The notes beneath the pieces are model-generated. The model searched no databases and had not been told where the DNA came from. It was given only the letters and a program-made list of their open reading frames with translations. Shown here one piece after another: positions 42,142 to 53,823 of a stretch of 64,000 nt of DNA. The stretch covers positions 6,237,055 to 6,301,054 of the forward strand of contig CM029669.1 in the NCBI GenBank assembly GCA_017311315.1. The letters run 5' to 3'. The DNA is from Dendrocalamus latiflorus (taxonomy: Eukaryota > Streptophyta > Magnoliopsida > Poales > Poaceae). The position numbers and the translations under genes were made by a program. Numbering within the stretch: position 1 is the first letter of the stretch; every line of letters begins with the position of its first letter.

Positions 42142-43341
42142 AACTAATGAAGTTCTTGCATTAATTGCAAAACCACCTCAATTTAATGCTCAATGATTGA
42201 AAGAGGGTGGAATGAATGCTCTAGGGCTCAAGAAATATGCAATGGGTCTCTAACCTGAGCCCTTGTGCAGTGGTGGGGGTATTTATAGCCTCCACCAACC
42301 AAAACTAGCCGTTTGGCACAAATTCCTAAAAAAATTCAGGATGAGCAGTACTACCGCCCCCACGGGCCGGTACTACCGCTACCAAATCTTCGCGGCAGAA
42401 CGGCTGTGTCAGAGCTCTACAGTGACCGTTGGATTTGGCGGCACGGTACTACCGCCGTTGTTCTTTGCGGTACTACCGCTCTCCGGTAGTTCCGCAAAGT
42501 CGGCGCGGTACTACCGCTCTGGCCGAAACCCGAAAGGTCCCAAATTTGGCGCTCTTTGGAAAAAAGCGTCCGCTCTTAAGCCGGATCTTCCGGACTCCGG
42601 AAGTACCGCTCTGGAGAACGGAACTACCGCACGTAGCGGTAGTTCCGGCATTGAAAATACCGGTACTTTCGCTCCAGGAAAATCCAAACTCCATCCGGAG
42701 GAGCTTTCTGAAAAAAGGTTCCGCTCATCCTCCAGATCTTCCGGGCTCCGGAAGTACCACTCCATAATGCGGTACTACCGCTCATTGCGGTAGTTCCAGC
42801 GTTCAATTTGCCGGTACTTCCGTTCCCGCAAGAATTCAGATGATTCCAAGGGTGCTCTCTGGAAAAATTGATCCGCTCGAAAACCGGATCTACCGTTCGC
42901 CGGTACTACCGTGTCTGGGCGCGGAACTACCGCTCTCCGGTAGTTCCGACGTTCAAAACTGCGGTACTACCGCTCGTCCAGACAGAGCACAAACTTTGTT
43001 TTAAAGCGGATTTTTGATGAATGCAAGTTTCTAATGTTGATCCAATGGCACAGAAAATTTGTATTCAAGCTACTTGCCAAGATCCCTCTTTATGGTACGA
43101 TTATCTACCCTATAATCCGGTCTTCCTCCTTTCACCTAAGACCGGTAAAAATAAAAAAAGGGATCATATGCTAAGTATACCTTTGTCTTGAGCCAATTTG
43201 AGTCTTCATATATATCCTTTGGCTTGCATCTTGTCGCTCATATGTGGACTAACCCTTCGCATGCTCATAAAACACGTTAGTCCCATATTCACATAATTTC
43301 ATTAATTACCAAAACCATTTTTAGGGGCCTAGATGCTTTCA
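42142..43341 (-). repeat. Truncated 5' LTR of element A (1200 bp)
   Basis: Matches 22326-23525 of the 3' LTR with only scattered differences and the same length. The remaining 508 bp (R/U5 end), the primer binding site and the start of gag are missing. Gag sequence is joined to the LTR at 42141/42142. Confidence 0.9.
42350..42976. repeat. Palindromic repeat cluster (5' LTR of A)
   Basis: Counterpart of 22530-23165. Single-base differences between the two LTRs fall both inside and outside the palindromes (for example CGGTACAACCG at 22553 versus CGGTACTACCG at 42368). Confidence 0.9.
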
Positions 43342-43434
43342 ACGGTGGCGGCAACCTCCCAACGATCTTGCATCCATCCGCCATGTGCCCTCTCCCTATC
43401 CATCCATCCTGGTGATTTTGCGGCGGTGGCAAGG

Positions 43435-44357
43435 ATGGTTGACGGTAACAACAGAAGGGCTACCCGAAAAGGATGGATTCTAGCACCACCCATTGACGTC
43501 CAACCGATTCAGGTATGAAACCAAGAATGCCGTGTACATTAGATTTGTTCATATGTTTCTCATGTAAAACCGAGAACCCTTTGTAAAACCTTGATGAAAC
43601 TGACTCTACAGCAATGGCATCTATCAATACCTTACCAATGCAAGAATGCACCGATTTCCAATGGTTGGTTGAGATAACCCCACCACTGAGGAGTGATAGT
43701 GGATTCAGCACACCCAAAAGGAAAGCTAGCATGCCTCTCTCTGTGAGTATGAGTGGATTTGTCGATTGACTAAGTTGTCATCATTGCAATGTTTGTTATT
43801 TCACATCATTTCATTTGTAATATTGTAGTGTTCATCATTTACACCCGATTGTGAGGACGAATTGAAGCCAACTGTAGGGATAGAATTTGGAGATACTAAG
43901 TCCATGGAGGAGTTCTACAAGACGTATGCATATAACGTTGGTTTCTCAGTTCATATTGAGCAGCAGAAGTTGTTGAATAAGGTAGTTCAGTGCAAGTGCT
44001 TGATGTGCTCGAGGCAAGGCTGTAGGTCTAAGAAAGGCAAGGAGATTGTTAATCCTTCTAATAAGAAGACACATATATGGTGGAAACTAGATGTGGATGT
44101 GATGCATATATTTTCGTGAAGCTGTGTAGTGATAACAAGTATAAGATAGCTTCAATGATTGAGCACCATAATCATGGACTTGTATCACTTGATAAGTTTT
44201 ATTTGATTAAATCGAATCGTGAAGTTAGCGAAAGAGCAAGAAATGCATTGTGCACACGCCATAAAGCAAGCATAGTTGCAGGCTTATAGACTACTCCATA
44301 TCAGTGAGTGTGGTTTTGAGAATGTTGGATGCATGAAGAGAGACTTGCAGAATTACT
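43435..44357 (+). pseudogene. FAR1/MULE-transposase-like gene, 5' part
   Basis: Clear coding begins at ATG 43614 (MASINTLPMQECTDFQWLVE), 129 bp to a GTGAGT donor at 43743. The intron ends TATTGTAG (43828). Exon 2 starts in phase with CSSFTPDCEDELKPTVGIEF and runs into the FAR1 DNA-binding domain (GDTKSMEEFYKTYAYNVGFSV). A frameshift near 44.09 kb moves it to TRCGCDAYIFVKL and EHHNHGLVS, the zinc-binding end of the domain. A further upstream exon from 43435 with a GTATGA donor is possible but its frame does not fit. Sequence breaks at 44357 where a long LTR entered; the remainder is at 52527. FAR1 genes derive from Mutator-like transposases and act in the nucleus. Whether this was a host gene or a transposon gene cannot be told. 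Confidence 0.82.
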
Positions 44358-45564
44358 TGTCAAGACCCAAATATGCAAATCTAAACTCTTTGTGTATTCT
44401 GCACTAGTATAGAATTACACTAGTGCACACAGTGGAAACAGAGATAAAATATCGACCACATCATGATTAACTAAGAAAAGACTCAAATTTTATTAATTAT
44501 CAGATTTTCAACCTTATGGCCAAGCCTACAATTTAATAGCTGAAAGACTCGAGAAACTAGCAACGAAAAATAATGAAAAATGAAGTGGACATTCGACATG
44601 TCCACAGTCAATCGATTGAGAAGCGAAGTCCTATTCCGATAAATCATCAAAGTATCCTCTATCAAATCCTCTAGTTAATATGGTTTCTGATGGACCGTGT
44701 GGAGGTGACCCCGAGTGTGTGATGAGTAATTGACATTGGTTTTAGGAAAGTCGAGTTTGGTTTGTGAGGTTCGTGCCCTAGCATTGCGTGGTGCAATCGG
44801 TCTCGGTCGGACTTGGTCAAACCTGGTCAAAGTGATTAGGATGCATATTCTCTTGATTTGACAGGTTTGGGCTCTTTCATGCGTAAGTTGGTTCATTGAT
44901 GCTATTTATGCTTACATGTGTCGAGCGGTGCTGTTTGATGTGTTTCTTGTTTGTGATGGCTGCAGGACGTCGAGGCGGAGTCGTGGTGAGACACGAGGTG
45001 ACTGGACTAGGCACAGGCGATGTCGAGGTCAGAACGGTCGGATGTGTCGAAGACGGCGGAGACTCGAGGTGGTTGCGAGGCTTGGACGACAAGGAACGCG
45101 GAAGCTTCCCGGAAGGTGCAAGAGGGGCGTTTCGGTAAAAGCGCAAGGCTGCACAGGTGGAAGCGGTTCCGTTCGGGTTTAGCGGGCATAACGGGTTGGA
45201 GACCCGTTAGCCGGAGCCTATATAAGGAGGGATGTCTCCTTATGGCAAAAAGCATTCCAAGGGATTAAATGAGTTGTTAGGGTTTGCTTTAGTCAAAATG
45301 GCTTTGGGAGAGAGGATTTTGTTTAAGTCAAAAGAGCCTTTGAAGAGGTTGTTTTGCTTTGGGGCTTTAGTTGGTGAGAGTTGGTAGGAGTGGGCAGAGC
45401 TACGTTCTTCTCCTCTGTGTCCCCTGTAAGTGTTCTTGAGTGAGGATGCAGTGAGTTCTTGATCATTCAAGCATGTATGGGGAAGTAGAGAGAGTGTGAG
45501 TTGATTCTCCTATGTAATCATGTATCTCTCTTTCTCAATATCAATCTGAGATGGTTTTGTTTAA

Positions 45565-45785
45565 GGGCCTGTTTGTTTCAGCTTCTGGCAGTTGCAACTA
45601 CTCCGAGAATCTGCAGCTCCCCCAAACAGTCCAAATTTTCACCCAGATTCTAAGTAGCCAGAAGCTACAGGATCCAGAAAATGAACTAGTAGCCAGAAGC
45701 TGGGGTTATCCAGCTTCTCCAGATTCTGACTAGCTGGATACTCACCAGCTACTTCTCAGAATCTACAGCTGAAACAAACAGGCCC
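45565..45785. mobile_element. Tourist-like MITE (221 bp)
   Basis: Terminal inverted repeats GGGCCTGTTTGTTTCAGCT and AGCTGAAACAAACAGGCCC are perfect, flanked by TAA on both sides (45562-45564, 45786-45788). The interior is rich in inverted AGCTTCT/AGAAGCT pieces. Three-base TAA duplications indicate the PIF/Harbinger superfamily. No coding capacity. Confidence 0.9.
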
Positions 45786-46377
45786 TAAGTTTGATTGAGC
45801 TCCTGTCTCTCTGTTGGTTTTTGCTCTTCGATACTCTTTTTGCTTGATTTCTCACTCTTTGTGATTTGAGTGATTTCTTGCTGAGAAGGGCCAAAATGGG
45901 TTACTCTGTGATGGAAAAAGGTCCCAAGATCATTTGATCAGTTTTTCCCGTGAGCAAATCTTTTCTAATCTCAGTTTCGTTCTCTTGGCCTCCTTTGTTC
46001 TTCATTTCCTTTCTAGGGTTTTGAATGGATTCTATTTCTCTTCATGAGATGGCCTGAGATTTGGTCTGGAGAGTCCTGTGACTATAGCTAATCTAGCTGC
46101 AAAAGCTCATGATCAAAGATGCAAAGATTGAAGAGAAATTTGGAGTTTGATGTTGCCTTTGTAGGTTTTTAGATTTTTGTGTCAAATCTGAATTTCTTGT
46201 GTTTTTGTTTGATACCCTTGTTGTTTGAAGTCTCTAGGCTATTTAGTTTAAGGTCTTAGCCTTGTGATAAGAAAAGATTGGAGGAATTTCATCTTTTTCT
46301 CTGTTTTAGGCAAGATCCAGAAAATTCAGTTTTCAGAGTTTCAGTTGGCCTTCTCTGCTCCTGCTGAAATACGAAGT

Positions 46378-46505
46378 CCGGTCAGACCGGCGAATGACCT
46401 GTGGTCAGACCGGAGAAGGGCTGGCGGTCTGACCGGCGGCAGATGACCGGTCAGACCGGCCTGGCACATGCAGTCTGACCGCCCAACCTTTTCAAGTCAG
46501 TCCGG
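46378..46505. repeat. Palindromic repeats, core CGGTCAGACCG
   Basis: Six or so copies in 125 bp: CGGTCAGACCG three times, GGTCTGACCGG, and partial forms. Arms CGGTC/GACCG around a single central base. Near the 3' end of the Copia LTR. Confidence 0.88.
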
Positions 46506-46722
46506 CCTTTTGTGATTTGTGCTGACTGTTGGTTTTTCCCTTGGGTGTCGATCTCTTTTCCCTTGCTTTCCTCTCTGTAAGTTTAGGGTTCCAGAGATCC
46601 TTTAAACTCAGCTTCATAGCTTTCAATAGCTATTGAAGAGGAGTTTCTTGCAGGGTTTCTTTTGAGGGAAATTTTTTAAAGTTGACATTCACCCCCCTCT
46701 GTCGCCATTTCGGTCCAACAAT

Positions 46723-46734
46723 TGGTATCAGAGC
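46723..46734 (+). promoter_or_regulatory. Primer binding site, initiator-Met tRNA type
   Basis: TGGTATCAGAGC two bases after the LTR end at 46720; defines the Copia element start and orientation. Confidence 0.92.
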
Positions 46735-46776
46735 CGGTTAGCTCTTCTCGATAGATCTTAACCAGTCTCTAGAGCC

Positions 46777-47388
46777 ATGGCGATGGACAAGTACTCGACC
46801 AAGCCCCCGATCTTCGATGGGATCGATTATCCCTTCTGGAAGAGTCGGATGGAGACCTAGATCCAGGCTCAGGGCTACGCCATTTGGCGTAAGGTCAAAG
46901 TACGATATGTTGTTCCTGCTGATGAGAACATCAACGCTGGAAACATGCATGATGTTGAGGCAAATGCGAAGGCAAGGAACATCATAATCCAGGGGTTGAG
47001 CAGAAGCGAGTTCGATCGCATCTCTCATCTTACGTCGGCCTTCGACATCTGGGTGACCCTCGATGCATACCATGAGGGCACCACCCAGATTAAGACGGTT
47101 CGACAGGACCAGTTCAAGCGAGATTACAACAAGTTTGAAATGCTCGCTGGCGAGTCCTTAGATGAGTGCTTCACTCGTTTTCACAGAATTCTGAGCAATC
47201 TCCGAGCGGTCGGTCTCACATACCCCGACTCGGACAATGCTCGTCAAATGATGTCTGCTCTTGATTTGCGGGTTTGGGAGATGAAGGTGACTACCATCAA
47301 GGACACCACCAACCTCTCGACTTTGACTCTTGACGTGTTGTACTCACGCCTCAAGACTCACGAGATTGACACTGTCTCTCAGAGCTAG
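46777..47388 (+). pseudogene. Copia gag fragment
   Basis: ATG at 46777 (MAMDKYSTKPPIFDG). The IDYPFWKSRMET motif is followed by TAG (46858-46860) in place of the Trp codon expected in this motif. After it the frame is open through FDIWVTLDAYHEGTTQIKTV and GESLDECFTRFHRIL, the UBN2-type capsid core, to a stop at 47388. Only gag is present; protease and pol are missing, so the element is a 5' fragment or a deletion product. Confidence 0.85.
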
Positions 47389-47545
47389 GACAGAGAGGAA
47401 CGGTCTCTCGGAAGATTTTTTAGAAAATAAATTCCTGAAAAATTAAGAAAAACTACTGTGCTATCGACCGGGTCTACAAAATAGTGCGGTCTATGGTGAA
47501 GTCGGCTCATGAAATAGTGCACAGGCTAGCGAGGCTTGCTGATGT
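47389..47545. other. Residual Copia/LTR sequence left of solo LTR
   Basis: Short stretch with no coding frame. The point where Copia ends and the interrupted long LTR resumes is somewhere here or to the right of 51460 and could not be placed. Confidence 0.35.
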
Positions 47546-50500
47546 TGTCAGACCCAGATTTTACAATCCGGAATCCACTGTGTTTAGTTGCACTATTCCC
47601 TGGATCAGTAGATAGTGCACACAGTTACAGTAATGGACATCATAACACATATCATGCGGAAGCGTAAATATAATAGTAGACTTACTTCATGGGCCGATTA
47701 GGCCGAAATCAATAAATTGCAGCAGCGGAAGAACGAAGCACACAGGTGGGACCTTCAGGACATGCCCACAGGCAGCCAACTGGAGGTTCGCGACCTAGCC
47801 CTTGACATCTTCATCTTCATCTTATCTGCCAGCTTGTCCACTCTTGTTGCTGAGGCGAGGTGATTTGACTCCTGATTCTGAATTTTGCCGCAAAAGCGAG
47901 CGTGAGCACTCCGACCCCGTGCTCAGCGAATCAACACACAGAATGCAGTATATATAACATGTATGGCTAATCAAGGATGGCTTAAGTTTATTTTCTTTTG
48001 CGAAGAGTGCTTTTGAATACAATTATATAAAATTCCTTAAGACCTAGCATTTTGAACACACGTATATGTTGAATGCAGTAATAATAGTGATTCAGATTCC
48101 ATCCACCATTACATGGCATCTGCACCATATAGCAATTCTTCAGCGTTATAGCCGCTTAACTTACCACTGGGACGACACCCAGGACAATTCCAAACCAGGG
48201 CCTTACACTGCCCTCCACTTTTCCAACCCATCATAAATCATTTTAAAATAGAACTATATCTGGTTAAGTTCCCATGTTCGCCCTTGACCGTGGGCACGGC
48301 TATTCGAATAGTTTTAGACTCTGCAGAGTTTGTACACTTTCACCACAGAGACAATCAACTCGTTGCCCCACACGATTCCTTAGACGTGTGGTTGAGCAGA
48401 CCATCACAGTGACTTTTCAAATTATCGAGTCCCTTTTCTCATTTCACTTTTATGGGAGACTGCCCACTTGCGGTGGGTCCCATCTGTGCGCGGGATGTTT
48501 CCCACAGCCACTACGCAGCCGGACCTTCTCTCTTTCCGCAACGTAGGACAGCTGGGAAACTTCACCCCCCACTGGTGTCCCTTCAGGCCCCCTTGCCATA
48601 GCATAACCCCTTCGAACCCCAACCCGTGAAATGAGTCCGAGGATTCGATAAATGTACTTAGCCAAGTTGTAATTTACAGACTTGTGGTTGTACTGTTTTA
48701 CCCGGGAGGTCATGACAAGATTCAGTCCTTAGTGGTATCTGGGCGGTCTATCACTAACCCATTTTGTGCATCCACTGCACCACACTCACGCCATCCAACC
48801 AATCCGCCCAGATATTTAAGCAAGTTGGGGATTTTGAGGGTATAAAATAGCCATGTCAATTATACCAGTCATTCCCACCATGACTGCCCAAACCATTTTC
48901 TTATCAAAAAAAAGCGATCATGATGTATGGGGCATTTCAGCGCCCCCTGAGTATTAATGCAACACTAAGCATAGCATATCATTCGGGACTTATTTTCGAA
49001 ATATTAGTATTATATTTTTGCTAGGGCGACAAGGTTTACACATTCAATCATTCCAAAGGAGGGGTAATATTATTCAAGGTAAACATTGGCATTTAACTAG
49101 AATCTTAAATTAACATGTATTTGCATATAACATAACAGCATGCAATTTGATAATTTAAACCGAAATAATTTGCAGAAAATGTAGGTTCAACATGATCAAA
49201 GTATTGACTCGCCTGGCGCGGTTTACCACGGTCTTGAGTTCACACGATGCTTTCTCTTCAGTTTTGGGCGTTTAACTTCACCTCGAGCTTGACTTCACTT
49301 GATCCCATAAGTCTTCATGATTTCCAATTTCTAATTACGCGATAAACAACTGAATCCAAATAAAAGCAATTAACTCAAAAGATCCAAATAAATCCGAATA
49401 AATTCAATTTTAGTTTTATTATGAGTTAATGGGTAATTCGGGTGATTTGAGGTAAGGCCAGTGGCAGAGAATGATGTCTTGATCTTTTATTATCAGTTTC
49501 TTTTATTATTTATTTTTTTATCAAGAAATTCCTTAAAGATAAATTTATAAGTGTAAGTCCCCATTACAATTTGCAACTAATTCCTTATTATGAAATTTTA
49601 TAAGTAATCTCCCTACTCTTACAATGTGTCTTTACATGCCATTAATCAAACTTAAATTTGTAACTTTATTCATGACCTTTTTAGTTTAATCACACAATCA
49701 AATTTTACTCCCATTTTCATTTACAATACATATTCTAAGATTGCTCCATGAAGTAAATTGAGAGGATGCAGGTGATATTCATTTGATAGATGTTAATTCT
49801 GTAGTGGGGCCCATATGTCATAATAGAAGCACAGAGAAGAAGGCCACTGTGGCTGGCTGATCGAGGGGGCAGAAGCAGAGGAAACAGGGGAGGTTGCTCG
49901 ACCAGGGAGAAGAGGGCGGCAGCGCCGGCGAAGGGAAGCCGGGGAGGACAGGATGACCCGCAAAATGAGTTTTCTGGGAAACGGGGAATCTAGGGGTGGT
50001 GGCTAATCGGCCGGAGCGGCGACGAGGTGGTCGGGGGACGACGTGGGGCGGCCGGCGGTGAGGTAAGTTCGGGGCGGCGGCGGTGGCCGGGAGGAGTCAG
50101 CAAATTGGTGCACGCACGAGTATGTAGGAGGCAGTGGGAAGCTCACCGTGCGGTTTACTGGACCGGAGGAGGTCCGGGGTCGGCTGGCGGCGTGAGGCGG
50201 GATCGGGCGGCGGAGGCGCACGGCGCCGGCGATGAAGAGGTGGGGGAGGGCCCGGGCGACGGTGGGGGAGAGTTGTAGGAGCCGCGGTGGAGCTCCTGGG
50301 TGGCGGAATCGACCGGAGACGGCTTCAATCGGTGGGTCGTCGGTTTGCCGGAGTTGGGAGAGATGCGGCGACCGACACACTTCTGAGGCTCTAGAGGCCA
50401 ATCCCTTGAGAGGGGAGGAGGAGAGGGATGAGACGAGGTAGATGAGAACGCGTTTCCCCTTTTATAAGCGCTGTGCCAACCGAGCAACGCACGCGGCTTC

Positions 50501-51454
50501 GTGGCTGACGGAGTCGTGCGACCGGCCGTGCGGCAGGGCAGGCGGCGCGACGTGGGCGCGGGGCTCGGCGCGTGCAAGGCGACGGGAGCGGGTCGGCGCG
50601 GTGGGAGGCAAGGGCGGCGGGGGAGGCTAGGCAACATGCGCGCGCAAGCAGGGCGACGTGCGCACAGGAGCGGCGGTCGGAAATCAGAGAAGCAACGAGT
50701 GGGGGAGGAGGGAGAAAGAGGCAGGCGGAGGAAAAAGAGAGAGGAGGAGCGGCGGGGCCGGCTGCCAGTGGGGGAAAGGCGCGGGGAAAGCGGGCCCACG
50801 CGGCAGTGAGGGGAGAGCTGGCGCAGGAGGGGGGGCAGACTGGCCCGCGCGGGGGTGGACGTTGGGCCGAGCCAATCGGCCGGCCTGGCTCCATTATTTT
50901 CTTTTTTTTCTTTTTGTTTATTTATTGTTGATGTATTGCATGTTTATACATAGGTATATACAGGTATATATATGCACATATACATTTATTTTATTTATTT
51001 ATATATATTGATTTGCACATTAATTTTGTATATATGTATATATTTATGTATAATTTCTTATATTGCTAAACTCTTCCTCGCATAATTTGTATATGCACAT
51101 ATATGTGTATATATATATATGCATATGTGTTTGTATTTTTATTCATTCAATTTTTATTGCTATTTATGTCATTATTTCCAAAATGAGACTTTGTATTTTA
51201 ACTCAAGTTTCTCTCTTCTTATACTGGATCATCTTTTCAGATACGCTTTTATAATTTCAGTTTTCTATTATTTGCATATTTCCTTTTTGGCATTACTAAT
51301 GTTTGTCTCTATCTGTTATGAATTTATTCAACTTTTGAAATCACAACCAAAATCGGGAAAACACCATGAAATCCAAATTCCAATAGAATATACTACCAAA
51401 AATAATTCAAAAAAAAATTCATGTTTTCAAATTAAAATTTTTCAGGATGTTACA
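47546..51454 (-). mobile_element. Solo long LTR (3.9 kb), minus orientation
   Basis: Starts TGTCAGACCC and ends GGATGTTACA on the plus strand, flanked by a perfect GATGT duplication (47541-47545, 51455-51459). On the minus strand it begins TGTAACATCC as does the solo LTR at 11368. A TTATAAAAG box (complement near 50457-50466) lies beside a GC-rich block (49.8-50.9 kb), mirroring the promoter block of the other copy. The AT-rich stretch 50.9-51.45 kb is its 5' end. ORFs in the GC-rich block are compositional. Confidence 0.9.
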
Positions 51455-52526
51455 GATGTGGCCGTTGACTAGGCATTAGGGCTGACACGGCAGTGACATG
51501 TGGCTTCTAATGTACGGATGACATGACACACTGATGTGGCTTTGTGTGCTGATGTGGCGGACAATGGCCCCTAGGGCTGACCTATCGTTTGGCATGGCTG
51601 CTAGGATGGGTGCTTGCATGGCTTGGCTCACGGGTCTACGGCACAGCGGCTGATGACAAGTGGGTCGGGGCGGGGCGTTGGTGCAGGCGGACCGAGGCGA
51701 GGTGGCGGGAAGTGATGAGTCCGGCAGAGAATGGAGTGGCTCAACAGCGGCTTAGCGCTAGTGAGGGCGGACTTTGTCAACGACGAAGATGAATGACCTC
51801 AGAGAAGATCGACGGTGATGCCTAGCGTGAACTCGGCGATGAAGACGACGACAAAGAGATCGATAGTGGCTCGGGATGTGGTGAACAAGGGCAAGGCTTG
51901 GCTTTTATACATGGACATCGAGGAGGCTGAGCCAGACATGACGTGGAGTCCTGAGTGGTGATGGCATGGATGTCGAGACGGGTTTGATTTAGACACAGCG
52001 GCGGCTCCTGAACGGGAATGATAAATAGTGCAAGGGGGTACCAATGGCTAACACGTGGCACTAGGGAAGATTGAATGACGAGCGAGGTAGGGCAGACCAG
52101 ACGGTGTGGATGTGTGCGGGCGATGCGGTGATGGCTGACACGTGGCGCGACAGGGTGAGCAAGCTGGTGCGTCGAGTGGTTGGGCCAGTCTGAAAGGAGA
52201 GAAAAATGGGCCAGGTTGTGGAAGATTCATCCCAAGAAGGCTTTTGGGAATTTCTAGGGATTTCCTAATGTTAGAAACTACTAAAATTCAATTGAGCTCT
52301 AGAAAGTAGCAAATAAATCTACAAAAACCTCAGAAAAATTTCTTGCAATACAAGGAACCCAAATAACTCAATTTCAAGAATAATTAAAGTTCAACTTAAT
52401 CACATTAAATCTTTTAGTCTTCTTAAAATTCCAATTAAGCTTTAATTAATTCCAGAAAAATCCAAATGGTGAATTTTATTTTAAAAGCTCGAAATAGACT
52501 GAGAAAAAACATGATGTTACATTATT

Positions 52527-53823
52527 ATTGTGACCTTAGAAAAAAACCAAGAATGCAAATGCTCAAATGTTTGTGGCCTAGCTTGAGAGAAAAAAGGAAG
52601 TTAATTCAGTCTTTTTCTTTGATTTTATCATGGATGAGCAGGGTAGGTTGGTGCATGTGTTCTAGGTCGATGCCATGAGTCAAAAAAACTTTGGTCATTT
52701 CGGTGATGTGGTATCATTTGATTCCACGTACACCACCAACCAATATGACATGATTTTTGCACCATTCACTGGTGTCAATCATCATTTACAAAGTGTGTTT
52801 TTTAGGGCTACATTCTTAGCATATGAGAGGACCAACTCAGATGTTTGGTTGTTTGAGACCTTCCTAAAAGCAATGGGAGGACAAACACCGAGACTTATCA
52901 TAACTGATGAGGTTGCTTGCATGAAAGCCGCTATTAATAAAGCACTACCAAATATGGTACATAGGTTGTGCATTTGGCATATTGTGGAAAAGGTGCCTAA
53001 GAAGGTTGGACCTTTGTTTAGAAAGACCCTAATTTTTGGGTGAGATTGAACTCATGTGTTTGGGGTTTAGAAACCGTAGAGCAATTTGAGTCACAATAGA
53101 ATCTTGTCATTCTAACTTTGGCTTGGAGGGAAATGAGTGGTTGGTTAAAAGGTATCAAATTCATGAATCATGGATACATGCCTACTTCATGGGCATATCT
53201 CTTGTAGGCATTCTCAGAACCACTTTAAGGTTGGAGAGTGCAAATTCATTTTTTAACTGGTTCATTCATCGCAAGCTCACTTTGGTTGAGTTTAAAAGGT
53301 AAATATCTTCTTAACATTTGATGTTCTTACTCTTCTCAAAATAGTGGACTAACTACAACTTTTTCGGGGAAAGTGTCTATGATAGACAAGGGAATCTATT
53401 AAAAGAGAAGCACATTGATGCATTAGAGGATGTAATGAGAAATAAGATTTCGATAGTACACAATAAGTTATAAGATCTCATTTAGAAGGACAACACTCAG
53501 ATGAAGGTATTGACTACTTGATATCAAGTGTCTTAAACCTATAGAAACATCTTGACCAAATGGTCCCCATTGTTAAGAACACAAGGCAAGAGGAAGATGA
53601 GGCCTTCATTGGTTGCAACATTCCTACTAATGTTGACATATACCCACAGACTGATATTCATTAGAGGAGGAGAAGCAAGGAGGAAAGGCAAGCAAGTAGC
53701 AAGCAAGTAAGAAGCTAGGAGGAAAGGTGTCACACTTGTGCAAAGTTTGCAAGCAAATGATACTTCACGATGCCCATAATTTTCCAAAGAAACCGAGAAG
53801 AAGCATGGATGCAAGCAAGTAAG
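52527..53823 (+). pseudogene. FAR1/MULE-transposase-like gene, 3' part
   Basis: Continues the split gene with small frameshifts and G-to-A type stops (TAG for Trp near 52.57 and 52.66 kb). The MULE transposase core is well preserved: GHFGDVVSFDSTYTTNQYD, FAPFTGVNHH, LIITDEVACMKAAI and RLCIWHIVEKVPKK (52675-53040), with the catalytic Asp residues in FDSTY and TDEV. Decayed C-terminal sequence follows (TLAWREMSGW near 53.1 kb). A zinc-finger-like tail HLCKVCKQMILHDAHNF ends near 53.82 kb. Clearly a pseudogene. Confidence 0.85.

Larger units (their letters stand above)
21818..43341 (-). mobile_element. Element A: SIRE/Maximus-like Copia, host of element B
   Basis: Flanked by ACGGT at 21813-21817 and 43342-43346. 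In its own direction: 5' LTR (right end, truncated), gag (42138 leftward), element B inserted inside gag (30026-40931), gag end/protease, integrase, reverse transcriptase, RNase H, a third sense-strand frame (24.0-25.4 kb), polypurine tract and 3' LTR (23525-21818). LTR ends are TGAAAGCATCTAGG and GATCCTACA. The third frame after pol, the long LTRs (1.7 kb) and CCHC gag with acidic runs fit the SIRE/Maximus lineage. Coding regions are broken by stops and frameshifts. About 10.6 kb remains after removing B. Confidence 0.92.
44689..46720 (+). repeat. Copia 5' LTR (about 2.0 kb)
   Basis: The right end is certain: CATTTCGGTCCAACA followed at once by a primer site. The left end is placed at TGATGGACC by similarity to expected TG ends and is uncertain by tens of bases. 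TATATAAG at 45219-45226 is the likely promoter. It contains a MITE (45565-45785) and the CGGTCAGACCG palindrome cluster (46378-46505). Confidence 0.65.
44358..52521 (-). mobile_element. Long LTR inserted in FAR1-like pseudogene, itself interrupted
   Basis: The left end TGTCAAGACCC and right end GATGTTACA are the two ends of the long-LTR family in minus orientation, flanked by TTACT (44353-44357) and TTATT (52522-52526), a target duplication with one change. The left part (to about 44685) matches the 3' part of the solo LTR at 11368-14445. The right part (about 51.8-52.52 kb) matches its 5' part (TTCACCATTTGAATTTTTCTGGAATTAATT region) and has a TTTATAC box near 51901. Between them sit a Copia fragment and a second solo LTR. 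Confidence 0.8.

Noticed and set aside
43435..43512. Short extra 5' exon of the FAR1-like gene
   Set aside because: Has ATG and a GTATGA donor, but joining it to the acceptor at 43612 gives an early stop; kept only as a possibility in the gene entry.
50003..51011. Overlapping long frames on both strands
   Set aside because: Same GC-rich promoter block in the inverted solo LTR 47546-51454; not genes.
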